DNA from: Chloroflexota bacterium
Lineage (GTDB): Bacteria > Chloroflexota > Dormibacteria > Dormibacterales > Dormibacteraceae
Assembly: GCA_005880915.1 (NCBI GenBank)
Contig: VBIW01000034.1
Location: forward strand, 310,001-374,000
Length of the DNA stretch: 64,000 nucleotides
Reading direction: 5' to 3'
Part shown: positions 27,406 through 35,431 of the stretch, piece after piece
Layout: every line of letters starts with the position of its first letter
How positions within the stretch are numbered: position 1 is the first letter of the stretch
Translations under genes and position numbers: made by a program
The notes under the pieces: generated by a model
Told to the model about the DNA's origin: nothing
The model's input: the letters and a program-made list of their open reading frames with translations, nothing else
The model's database searches: none

Positions 27406-28939
27406 AGTTCGGTGTGTCGTAGGTGGGCGGTCCGAGGGCTGAGGGCGGGGCGGTCTGGAGGTCCACGGTCCAGATCACGTAGCGGATGTCGTTGGCCTTG
27501 ATGAACTGCTCGATGTCCGTCTGGCCGGTCAGCAGGCTGAGCGCGACCTGGGTCTTGTTCGCGTAGTCGAAGGTCTCGTCGTAGTGGCCGACGTAAACCG
27601 TGTCGGGGCTGTACGCGGGGACGTAAAGACCCACGCCCGGCATGGCCAGGACGCGGCCGGCCGGCTGCGAGCCAAGCCAGGTCAGCCCGTTGAACTCGGC
27701 CGTGTTGACCGAATACTGCGGCTGCCCGGCAACCGCCAGGGGCGCCAGGACGAGGAATGCGCTGCCGATGGCCGCGAACGCCACATAAGAAAAAGGAATC
27801 AGGCGGCGCGCGCGAATGCTGCGCAGACGAGGCAGGATCGCTTCGTACATGCCTCGGGCCGCAAGCACCACGAGCGGCAGGTAAAGGGCGTCGAGGAAGC
27901 GGCGGCGCAGATCCCCGGCGGGATTCGGCAGATAGAGAATCGCTGCGAGCAGGACGATCCAGGCGACCAGGAACAGGTCCTCGCGCGTGCGCCGGCGCAA
28001 CGCCCCGGGCAGACCCGTCAGGGCAAGCAGGAGCTGCGGCGCGATGGCGAAGAACAGGCTGAAGCTCTCAGGCGGGAGGGCGTTTTTGGAGTGGAACGTC
28101 CAGCGCTGGACCTCCGGGTTGCCGACGAACGCGAGATACGAATAAAGGATGTAGGGCGCTGGGATCGCAAACGCGAGGGCTGCGGCCACCCACCCGCGGG
28201 GCCGCGCCGGACGGAGAAGCAGGGCAACTCCGGTCGCGCCGGCCATGAGGATCGGCATCTGGGGATGGATAGAGGCCTGACCCAGCCAGGCGAGGCCGGC
28301 GAGCAAGCCCAGCCATATGCTGCCGCGGTCGATCGCCTTCAAAGTCAGCGCGACTCCCAATGCGGCAAAGACGCCCGACCACGCGAAATGAGGCAGCGCC
28401 AGAACGGAGTAGAAGGCCGTGAGCTCCGGCATGCGCCAGTCGAGCGTGTCGGTCTGGTTGCCGAAGATGACCGGGTGGCCGAGCGCCTGGATCACGTAGC
28501 CCATGCCAAGGCCGACCGCGCAGAAGAGGAAGGCAAAGCGGCGCGCCGTACAGTCCTGGATGAAATGGCAGATGAAGAGCCACGCGGCCGCCATGAGGGC
28601 GAAGGCGGCGGCGATTCGCGCCAGGTGGAAGACGACGATGAGCGGAAGGCTCGTCAGCCCGGCGATGTGCCCGAGAACGATCCAGAAAATGAAGAGGTAT
28701 GCGGAGGGGCTCGCCTCGGTCGTGTAGCGGTTCTGCCACGACCACGCCCCCTCCCAACCCTGGCGCATCTTGGCCAGGTAAGTGTTCGCGTCGTCGCCCA
28801 GGTAGAAGAAGCCCATGAACACCTGGCCGTGGGGCTGCACCGCGTAGGCGTATAGGTAAGGGACGGCGGTGACGATCGCGAGGGCAAGGCCAGTGAGCAA
28901 CGGCAGGCGCCACGCTCCAATTGCTGACCGCTTGTCCAC
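27383..28939 (-). CDS. multi-span membrane protein, GT-C-like, unknown
   Basis: About 518 aa from GTG 28939; ATG 28996 in the same frame would overlap the upstream GT2 stop (ATGA) and add 19 residues encoded by a palindromic repeat (SHPLPTGERVGERG). There are about ten hydrophobic segments. The first loop has FYLGDDANTYLAKMRQGWEG, with acidic residues typical of polyprenol-sugar-dependent GT-C enzymes, and the C-terminal region is soluble. It is convergent with the similarly built protein at 25927. Function is inferred from topology and the glycosyltransferase context. Confidence 0.7.
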   Translation of the reverse strand: MDKRSAIGAWRLPLLTGLALAIVTAVPYLYAYAVQPHGQVFMGFFYLGDDANTYLAKMRQGWEGAWSWQNRYTTEASPSAYLFIFWIVLGHIAGLTSLPLIVVFHLARIAAAFALMAAAWLFICHFIQDCTARRFAFLFCAVGLGMGYVIQALGHPVIFGNQTDTLDWRMPELTAFYSVLALPHFAWSGVFAALGVALTLKAIDRGSIWLGLLAGLAWLGQASIHPQMPILMAGATGVALLLRPARPRGWVAAALAFAIPAPYILYSYLAFVGNPEVQRWTFHSKNALPPESFSLFFAIAPQLLLALTGLPGALRRRTREDLFLVAWIVLLAAILYLPNPAGDLRRRFLDALYLPLVVLAARGMYEAILPRLRSIRARRLIPFSYVAFAAIGSAFLVLAPLAVAGQPQYSVNTAEFNGLTWLGSQPAGRVLAMPGVGLYVPAYSPDTVYVGHYDETFDYANKTQVALSLLTGQTDIEQFIKANDIRYVIWTVDLQTAPPSALGPPTYDTPNFKIWKVF

Positions 28940-28953
28940 GCCCCTCTCCCCGA

Positions 28954-28976
28954 CCCTCTCCCCTGTGGGGAGAGGG
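28954..28976. repeat. palindromic repeat element at gene start
   Basis: CCCTCTCCCC-TGT-GGGGAGAGGG is a perfect 10-base-pair hairpin between the GT2 stop and the preferred start of the next gene. On the minus strand it encodes HPLPTGE if the longer start is used, like the copy in glpX. Confidence 0.8.
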
Positions 28977-28992
28977 TGGCTCAGGACGGCTT

Positions 28993-29730
28993 TCATTTGG
29001 TCATCCTCAGACGCAGAACCGTCAATAGGGCTCTACGGATCTCTCCTTGCGAGACCTTGGAGGCGCCGGCGATGCGGTCCTCGAACCTGATCGGCACCTC
29101 GACCACCGGATAGCCGAGCTTCACCGTGCGGTGCACCATCTCGATCTGAAAGGAGTAACCCTGCGAGACGACCTCGTCCAGCTTGATGCTCGACAGAAGA
29201 TCGCGCGTATAGCAGCGAAAGCCCGACGTGCAGTCATGAATGCGGAGGCCGAGGAGCGTCCGGCAGTACGCGTTCGCACCCCGCGAAAGGAACAGGCGAT
29301 GCGCCGGCCAGCCGACGATCTCGCCACCGCGCATGTAACGCGATCCGATGGCCAGCCCGCCGGAGCCGCGCGCGGCCTCGACGATCGAATCCAGGTCCTG
29401 CGCCCGGTGCGAGCCATCAGCGTCCATCTCCACAAACAGGGCTGTCCCCTCGGCAAGCCCAATACGGAACGCATCTTCATACGCGCTCCCGATGCCGAGC
29501 TTGCGATCCCGGTGGAGGACGCGGACCCCACCGTCGCCATCGGCCAGCTCGTCCGCAAGCTTGCCGGTTCCGTCGGGCGATGCATCGTCGACGATCAACA
29601 CGTCGTGGCCGAGATGCCGCACGCCGGTGACGACCCTCTCCAGGTTCTCGCGCTCGTTGAACGTTGGCAGCACGACGAGGACCTCGGTCGGCCGCGAGGT
29701 TCGCCTGGTCAGGTTTGGTTCGGCGCTCAC
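28993..29730 (-). CDS. GT2 glycosyltransferase (polyprenol-phosphate mannosyltransferase-like)
   Basis: 245 aa from GTG 29730, whose GTGA overlaps the stop of the gene upstream. A GT-A fold: VLVVLPTFNERENLERVV, LIVDDASPDGTGKLAD, and the metal site VEMDADGSHRAQDL. FEDRIAGASKVSQGEIRRAL at the C terminus matches dolichol/polyprenol-phosphate mannose synthases. There is no C-terminal membrane pair. It likely charges polyprenyl phosphate with a sugar for the GT-C-like proteins nearby. Confidence 0.88.
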   Translation of the reverse strand: MSAEPNLTRRTSRPTEVLVVLPTFNERENLERVVTGVRHLGHDVLIVDDASPDGTGKLADELADGDGGVRVLHRDRKLGIGSAYEDAFRIGLAEGTALFVEMDADGSHRAQDLDSIVEAARGSGGLAIGSRYMRGGEIVGWPAHRLFLSRGANAYCRTLLGLRIHDCTSGFRCYTRDLLSSIKLDEVVSQGYSFQIEMVHRTVKLGYPVVEVPIRFEDRIAGASKVSQGEIRRALLTVLRLRMTK

Positions 29731-30425
29731 CCGCGCAGCCTCACCCGAATCACATGCCAGAGCATGTCGAGCGAGCTGCTTACGGCGCTGACCTTGGTCG
29801 GAGCAGAGTTGCGCCACACGACCGGCACCTCGGCGATCTTCACGCCCTGCCTGCGCGCTCGAAACAGCACCTCAGGGTCGTAGCCGAATCCATCGGTCGT
29901 CAGGCCGGCGAAGACCCTCTGAGCGACGTCGGCTCGAAAGAGCTTGAACCCGCATTGCGTGTCCCAGATGCCGGGCAGTAGCACGACCTGCACGATGAGG
30001 TTGAACACCTTGCCCATCAGGACGCGATAGATCGGCTGCGATATCTCCACGCGCGACCCTCGTAGAGCACGGGACGCAATGGCCACACCTGCGCCGCGCC
30101 CGAGCGCGGCCTGCAGCTTGTCGAGCTCCTCGATTGGTGTCGAGAGGTCGGCGTCAGTGACCAGGATCTCGTCGCCCTTCGCGGCGGCGACTCCGACCGC
30201 GAGCGCCCGTCCCTTGCCCCTGTTGTGCGGCAGAACCTCCACCCGTACGCCATGGTGACGATCCACCGCGGCATCCATGACCTGACGGGTCCCGTCCCCG
30301 CTTCCGTCGTCCACGAGGATCAGCTCGTATGGGGTCTTCTTGGCGTCGAGATACCGCTCGATCTGCTCGATGGTGCGCGGGAGCCGCTGTTCCTCGTTGT
30401 AGCAGGGCACCACGACGCTGAGCAC
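29727..30425 (-). CDS. GT2 glycosyltransferase (polyprenol-phosphate glucosyltransferase-like)
   Basis: 232 aa from GTG 30425. It reads SVVVPCYNEEQRLPRTIEQI, ELILVDDGSGDGTRQVMD, RGKGRALAVGVAAAKGDEIL, VTDADLSTPIEELDKL (metal-binding acidic motif) and WDTQCGFKLFRADVAQRVF. This set is typical of dolichyl-phosphate beta-glucosyltransferase-like enzymes. It is coupled to the next GT2 gene by overlap. Confidence 0.88.
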   Translation of the reverse strand: MLSVVVPCYNEEQRLPRTIEQIERYLDAKKTPYELILVDDGSGDGTRQVMDAAVDRHHGVRVEVLPHNRGKGRALAVGVAAAKGDEILVTDADLSTPIEELDKLQAALGRGAGVAIASRALRGSRVEISQPIYRVLMGKVFNLIVQVVLLPGIWDTQCGFKLFRADVAQRVFAGLTTDGFGYDPEVLFRARRQGVKIAEVPVVWRNSAPTKVSAVSSSLDMLWHVIRVRLRG

Positions 30426-30436
30426 GGCTCGGGATA

Positions 30437-31156
30437 TTACTTGCCGGCGCTTAGAACCTTCAGTGCGTAAACCGGAAGCACAGCCATGCGGCGGACACGC
30501 CACGGCTGGCGGCCCAGGCGGTGGAGCCACTCGAGGCCGGCCCTCCTCATCCACACCGGCGCACGTCGCGCACGCCCGGTCAGGTAATCGAAAGACCCGC
30601 CCACTCCGACCGCGACCGCGACTCCCAGACGATCCCTCAGGCGGTCGATCCACATCTCTTGCGCCGGCGCGCCGAAGGCGACCAGCAACACGTCCGTCTT
30701 GTGGGCATGGACGCGCTCGAGCGTCTCGACATCAAACGAAGGTCCGGGACCGCCCGCATGCGCCGCCACCGCCAGGTCCGGGTTGGCCGCGCGCAGCTGC
30801 GCCGCCAGCTCGTCCGCCACGCCCGGCTTTGCGCCGAGAAGGAACAGCCTGAATCCGCGGCGCGCGCAGAGCGCGGCGAGCGGCTCGATCAGGTCGGCGC
30901 CGGCGACCGGCCCCGCGAGGGTGCAGCCCCTACGCCGGACCGCCCACACGACTCCGGTGCCATCGGCGAGGCAGAGGGCAGCCGAGTCGAGCACCCGCGC
31001 GAACTCCCCGTCGCCCTGCGCTCGCATCACGAATTCGGGGTTCACGGTGGCCACGAGGTGCGGCCCTCCCTGGTCGACGAAACGCTCGATCTCACCGAGC
31101 GCCGAGCTCATGTCCAGGCAGTCGACCCGAACGCCGAGGACTCGAGCCTCCCTCAA
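30437..31156 (-). CDS. WecG/TagA/CpsF-family glycosyltransferase
   Basis: 239 aa from TTG 31156, just after the deacetylase stop. It has VLGVRVDCLDMSSALGEIE, HLVATVNPEFVMRAQGD, LADGTGVVWAVRRRG, RLFLLGAKPGVADELA, and DVLLVAFGAPAQEMWIDRLR with GVGGSFDYLTGRARRAP. These are the GT26 hallmarks. Such enzymes add ManNAc or a similar sugar to a polyprenyl-diphosphate intermediate. A longer in-frame start would overlap the deacetylase and encode an atypical Arg-rich leader. Confidence 0.9.
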   Translation of the reverse strand: MREARVLGVRVDCLDMSSALGEIERFVDQGGPHLVATVNPEFVMRAQGDGEFARVLDSAALCLADGTGVVWAVRRRGCTLAGPVAGADLIEPLAALCARRGFRLFLLGAKPGVADELAAQLRAANPDLAVAAHAGGPGPSFDVETLERVHAHKTDVLLVAFGAPAQEMWIDRLRDRLGVAVAVGVGGSFDYLTGRARRAPVWMRRAGLEWLHRLGRQPWRVRRMAVLPVYALKVLSAGK

Positions 31157-31164
31157 GACCTCGA

Positions 31165-32133
31165 TCAGCCCGGCTGGAGCGGGTACGTGTTGGGCTCCAC
31201 CTCTACGTTCGAGATGGTGACGTAGGGCATGCTCGGGCCGAGCTTGGTCCCGAAGTCCTGGAGCGACTCGCCGCCGCCGACCCGCACGCGACCCCACGTG
31301 AACCGATCGGCCACGCTGTGCGTCGTCGAGTCTCGGTCGGTCGTCACCGCTGAGCTGTACCCGGCCTGCCGGACCGCATCGACCGTCTGCGTGTTGAACT
31401 GTCCGGACGGGTACGCGAAGTCGAGCACTGGGTGCCCGACGAGCTGCTCGAGCTGCCGCTTCGATTGTGAGACCTCATTCACCACCGATCCAAATCCCAT
31501 CCGCGCGAGGTTCGGGTGGTGGACCGTGTGGGAGGCGATCTCGATCCCGGCGTGGTCCATCTCGAGGACCTGTGCGTGCGTCACGTACAGGGGCTGGTCG
31601 ACGAATCCGCTCACGATGTAGGCGACCGCTGTGAAGCCGTGCGCCTGGAGGATCGGGAAGGCGGTTGTGTAGAGGTCCTGGTAACCGTCGTCGAACGTCA
31701 TCACGACCGGGCGCGCCGGGAGCGGCCGGACGCCGTTGAAGTATTCGCGGACCTGGTTGAAGTTCACCGGGTGGTATCCGTGCCCGTGCAGCCAGTCCAT
31801 CTGAGCCTCGAAGTCCGCGGCGGACACCGAGAGCTTGAAGCCCAACGGGTCGGCCCGAATCGAGGGCGGCTTGCGGATGTAGTGGTACATGAGGATGGGC
31901 AGCCGAATAGTCGGCGCGCCCAGGGGCACGATCTGGTGCCGCGAGATGAAGTATTCGCGGTCGCCGGACCCCGCCCGGACAGTCAGTATCGGATCGACCT
32001 GGACGGTGACGGCGGCCAGACCGGCGGCGTGCGCCGGACGCGGCACGGCGAGCGAGTCATCCACCTGGAGCAGGTAAGAGGTTGCCAGGAGCAACGCCGC
32101 CGCGACCCCGACGCGGCCGGCGACATGCCCCAT
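31165..32133 (-). CDS. polysaccharide deacetylase
   Basis: 322 aa from ATG 32133. An N-terminal signal anchor (about 3-25) indicates export. The NodB domain has ILMYHYI, VVMTFDDGYQDLY (metal Asp), IEIASHTVHHPNLARMGF (His ligands), LDFAYPSGQFNTQTVDAV and AVTTDRDSTTHSVADRFTWGRVRV. It removes acetyl groups from cell-wall or exported polysaccharide. It is divergent from the GT4 gene at 32161. Confidence 0.92.
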   Translation of the reverse strand: MGHVAGRVGVAAALLLATSYLLQVDDSLAVPRPAHAAGLAAVTVQVDPILTVRAGSGDREYFISRHQIVPLGAPTIRLPILMYHYIRKPPSIRADPLGFKLSVSAADFEAQMDWLHGHGYHPVNFNQVREYFNGVRPLPARPVVMTFDDGYQDLYTTAFPILQAHGFTAVAYIVSGFVDQPLYVTHAQVLEMDHAGIEIASHTVHHPNLARMGFGSVVNEVSQSKRQLEQLVGHPVLDFAYPSGQFNTQTVDAVRQAGYSSAVTTDRDSTTHSVADRFTWGRVRVGGGESLQDFGTKLGPSMPYVTISNVEVEPNTYPLQPG

Positions 32134-32160
32134 GGCCGTTAGCTTAAGGTCGTCCAAAGA

Positions 32161-33237
32161 GTGCCGTCGCAAAAAGATTCATTCACCATCGCGGTGGATA
32201 TCAACCCCGCAACCCGTGGGCTGGTTACGGGCACCGAGACCCTCACACGCGAGGTATGCGCGCGCCTCCCAGCAGCTGCGCCCGAGCATCGGTGGCGTTT
32301 CTTCGCGGCCCGGCCGCGAGCCGGGCTTGGCGTCGATGTCATGGTCCTGCCGTTTCCGCGCCTGTGGTCCCAGGTGCGGCTGCCGATCGCCCTGGCGAGC
32401 GAGCGACCCGACCTCCTCTTCGTCCCTGGCCACGTCCTCCCCTTTGCGTGGCCCGGCAAGGCTCTGACAGTGGTGCACGATCTTGCTTTCGAGCGGCATC
32501 CTGATGCCTACACGCGTGGTGACCGCGCGTACCTTCGTCTGAGCACGCGGTGGGCGGTGGCGCGATGCCGGCTGCTGATTGCTGTGTCCGAGTCGACCAA
32601 GCAAGACCTGGTCGAGTTCTACGGCGTGTCGCCGGACCGCATCCGGGTCGTGCCCCTGGGAATCAGCCGGCCGGCCACCACCGCTGCGCCGGCAGCGCGA
32701 CTGGCTGAGCTCGGTCTCAATGGGACCTTCGTCCTCCAGGTCGGTCGCATCGAGCGACGAAAGAACCAGGCCGTCGCGCTGGCTGCGGTGGAGCGGCTCG
32801 ACGGGGTGACTCTCGTCGTAGCGGGCGCAGAGCGGGACAAGGCGCTTGCCGAGCAGCTGCGCAACTCGACCCACTCCCGCGTCCTGGGCGCGGTCGACCA
32901 GCCAACCCTCGAGCTCCTCTACAAACGCGCGGCCGCGGTCGTGGTGCCGAGCCTCTACGAAGGCTTCGGCCTGCCGGTGCTCGAGGCGATGGCGCGAGGC
33001 AAGGTCGTGGTGGCGGCGAAGTCCTCCTCGCTGCCGGAAGTCGGAGGTGAGGCAGCGCTGTATTTCCACAGCTCAACCGACCCCGACCACCTGGCCAGGA
33101 TCCTCGAGCTCGCGATCGGCGACCAGGCTCTCCGCACCAAGCTGGCGCGGATCGCAAAGACACGCGCCGCGAAATTCACGTGGGAGAAGACCACGGCGGG
33201 GATCGCCGCGGTGATCAACGAGGTGCTGGCCGCTTAG
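32161..33237 (+). CDS. GT4 glycosyltransferase
   Basis: 358 aa from GTG 32161. A GT-B fold: TIAVDINPATRGLVTGTETL at the N terminus, VVHDLAFERHPDAY and LIAVSESTKQDLVEFYGV, then the donor site VLQVGRIERRKNQAVALAAVE and PSLYEGFGLPVLEAMARGKVVVAAK with the E-x7-E motif. The acceptor is unknown. Its 3' end overlaps the convergent GT4 at 33215 by 23 bases. Confidence 0.9.
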   Translation: MPSQKDSFTIAVDINPATRGLVTGTETLTREVCARLPAAAPEHRWRFFAARPRAGLGVDVMVLPFPRLWSQVRLPIALASERPDLLFVPGHVLPFAWPGKALTVVHDLAFERHPDAYTRGDRAYLRLSTRWAVARCRLLIAVSESTKQDLVEFYGVSPDRIRVVPLGISRPATTAAPAARLAELGLNGTFVLQVGRIERRKNQAVALAAVERLDGVTLVVAGAERDKALAEQLRNSTHSRVLGAVDQPTLELLYKRAAAVVVPSLYEGFGLPVLEAMARGKVVVAAKSSSLPEVGGEAALYFHSSTDPDHLARILELAIGDQALRTKLARIAKTRAAKFTWEKTTAGIAAVINEVLAA

Positions 33238-34318
33238 TCGCATCATCGACGGCCCGCCACGTAAGGCGAGCACTCCGCTCCCAGCTGAACTGAGCCGCGC
33301 GAAGGATGCCTCGGTGGCGAAGGTCTGCCGCCAGCTGCGTGTCCCCCACCACCCGCTCCAGAGCCTTGCGCCATGCGTCGGGTTCGCCGGCGGAAACGAC
33401 GATGCCCGCGTCCTGGACCACCTCCGGCAGGCTGGACCGGTCTGAGACGACGACCGGAGTCCCGCACGCCATCGCCTCGAGGGGAGGCAGGCCGAACCCC
33501 TCGTACCAGGCGGGATGCGCAAGCACGCGGGCGAGGTTATAGATCGCGGGGAGCTCGTCTGGGTCGACTGACTCGAGGTGGTGGAGCCGTGGTCCGAGGC
33601 GCGCCATCTTCTCCCGGATTGCCTCATACAGCCAGCCCCACGAGCCGACCACTACGAGGTCCGGGCGGTCCCGCATCAGGACCCAGCCGTCAAGCAGAGT
33701 CTCGAGGTTCTTTCGCGGTTCGACCGTGCCCACGAAGAGGATGAAGCGCTCCGGCAGTCCAAGCCGCGCCCGTGCGTCGGCGAGCTCCTCCGCGCCCATG
33801 GGCCGAAACTTCGGCGAGACGCCGTGCGGCACGACCTGGATTCGGGCACGGTCCAGGCCGAATATCTCCGCGACGTCCGTCGCCGTGTTCTCGGAAACCG
33901 CGATCACGACGTCAGCGCGCAGGACAGAGCGCGGGACCACGAGCCTGGTGCTCAGCGGTTGGCGGCCTGGAAACCAACGCGGGTTCCGGTAGATGGCGAG
34001 GTCGTGGACGGTGATGACCGAGGGACAGCCGACCCGTCCGAGCGGTAGGGCGCCGGCCGGACCAAAGTAAACATCCGGGTGAAGCCGCCGGATCTCCGCC
34101 GGCCACTGGACGTGGCGTCCCACCAGGCGCATTCGCGGCAGCAGGCGGTACGCCGCGTCCGGTACGTGGACGAAACCCCCGGGTGGTCCAAACACTGTGA
34201 AACGGCAATCGGGGCGATCGACCGCCATCGCGTGCAGGATCTGAGTCGTGTAGACCCCGACGCCGGCTCGAGGCCGCTCGAGCCCCGACCCATCGACCAC
34301 GACCCGGAGATTGTTCAC
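33215..34318 (-). CDS. GT4 glycosyltransferase
   Basis: 367 aa from GTG 34318. It reads LRVVVDGSGLERPRAGVGVY, SVITVHDLAIYRNPRWFPG, VIAVSENTATDVAEIFGL, ILFVGTVEPRKNLETLLDGW and HPAWYEGFGLPPLEAMACG. This is a mannosyltransferase-like GT-B fold. The GTG lies at the edge of a palindromic repeat whose GGGGAGG directly abuts it, which is too close for a good Shine-Dalgarno site, so the true start may differ by a few codons. Confidence 0.88.
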   Translation of the reverse strand: MNNLRVVVDGSGLERPRAGVGVYTTQILHAMAVDRPDCRFTVFGPPGGFVHVPDAAYRLLPRMRLVGRHVQWPAEIRRLHPDVYFGPAGALPLGRVGCPSVITVHDLAIYRNPRWFPGRQPLSTRLVVPRSVLRADVVIAVSENTATDVAEIFGLDRARIQVVPHGVSPKFRPMGAEELADARARLGLPERFILFVGTVEPRKNLETLLDGWVLMRDRPDLVVVGSWGWLYEAIREKMARLGPRLHHLESVDPDELPAIYNLARVLAHPAWYEGFGLPPLEAMACGTPVVVSDRSSLPEVVQDAGIVVSAGEPDAWRKALERVVGDTQLAADLRHRGILRAAQFSWERSARLTWRAVDDATKRPAPR

Positions 34319-34394
34319 CTCCCCACTCGCAGCGTAGAGGCGAGGGGTCTTTCACCTCCCCACTCGCTGGGGAGGTCGGGCCGCCCCGCGGCCC
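34314..34394. repeat. palindromic repeat cluster between mreB and a GT4 gene
   Basis: TTCACCTCCCCACTCGC occurs twice here (34314-34330 and 34351-34367) and again at 49560. The second copy is part of a hairpin, ACCTCCCCA-CTCGC-TGGGGAGGT (34354-34376), followed by a second one, GGGCCGC-CCC-GCGGCCC (34378-34394). The two-hairpin layout matches 18714-18752. Confidence 0.8.
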
Positions 34395-34417
34395 GGGTAG
34401 GGACATCCGAGCCGCAA

Positions 34418-35431
34418 TCAACGCAGATAAGACTGATTCCGTTTCAACACTTCGAAGTTCTCGAGCGCGAGGCCCGTGCCGCGCACGACGATGGTCTGCG
34501 GTTCGTCCGCCACCACGGCCGGAATCCCTGTGTGCATCGATAGGTAGCGGTCCAGTCCTCGCAGCTGAGCCCCGCCGCCGGTCAGCACGATCCCGCGGTC
34601 GAAGATGTCCGCCGCGAGCTCGGGCGGCGTCTCCTCGAGCACGTCACGCACCGCGCCGACGATGAGCCGCAGCGGCTCCTGGATCGCGTCCACGATGTCG
34701 TTCGACGTCACGTCGACGTGCTTGGGCAGCCCGGTGACAAGGTCGCGTCCGCGCACCTCGGTGACCAAAGGTTGCTTCATCGAGACCGCGGATCCCACAG
34801 CGATCTTCGCCTCCTCCGCGGTGCGCTCCCCGATCAACAGGTTGTGCTTGCGCTTCAGGTAGGCGGCGATCGAGTCGTCGATCCGGTTGCCTCCGACTCG
34901 AATGGAGTGCGCCACCACCATCCCCGATAGCGAGATGACTGCGATCTCGGTCGTCCCGCCGCCGACGTCGCAGATCGCGTTGCCTCTCGGCTCGGCGATC
35001 GGCAGCCCTGCGCCGATTGCTGCGGCGAGGGGCTCGTCGATGAGCCACGCCTGCCGCGCGCCGGCGGAGATCGCGGCTTCGGTGACGGCGCGGCGCTCGA
35101 CGGAGGTGACCCCCGACGGAACGCAGATCATGATCTCGGGCTTGAACAGGCGCTGCCGGCCCTGCACTTTCCCGATGAGGTGGTGAAGCATGCCCTCGGT
35201 CACTACGAAGTCTGCGATCACCCCCTCGCGCATTGGGCGCACGACCTGGATCGAGTCGGGCGCGCGGCCGACCATCTCGAAGGCCTGCCTGCCAACCGCC
35301 AGGATCCGGGTCCCATCGCGGTTGACCGCAACGAGCGAAGGCTCGTTGACCACGATGCCCTCGCCCTTGACGTAGATCAGGACCGTCGACGTGCCGAGGT
35401 CGATGCCAATCTTCTTCGAGAGAATCGACAT
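34418..35431 (-). CDS. mreB: rod-shape determining protein MreB
   Basis: 337 aa from ATG 35431, overlapping the murA stop by one base (TAATG). An actin-like ATPase that positions wall synthesis: IGIDLGTSTVLIYVKGEG (phosphate 1), NAICDVGGGTTEIAVISLSG (phosphate 2) and VLTGGGAQLRGLDRYLS (adenosine). IDEPLAAAIGAGLP is also present. mreC and mreD are not adjacent. Being coupled to murA ties cell shape to peptidoglycan precursor supply. Confidence 0.95.
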   Translation of the reverse strand: MSILSKKIGIDLGTSTVLIYVKGEGIVVNEPSLVAVNRDGTRILAVGRQAFEMVGRAPDSIQVVRPMREGVIADFVVTEGMLHHLIGKVQGRQRLFKPEIMICVPSGVTSVERRAVTEAAISAGARQAWLIDEPLAAAIGAGLPIAEPRGNAICDVGGGTTEIAVISLSGMVVAHSIRVGGNRIDDSIAAYLKRKHNLLIGERTAEEAKIAVGSAVSMKQPLVTEVRGRDLVTGLPKHVDVTSNDIVDAIQEPLRLIVGAVRDVLEETPPELAADIFDRGIVLTGGGAQLRGLDRYLSMHTGIPAVVADEPQTIVVRGTGLALENFEVLKRNQSYLR

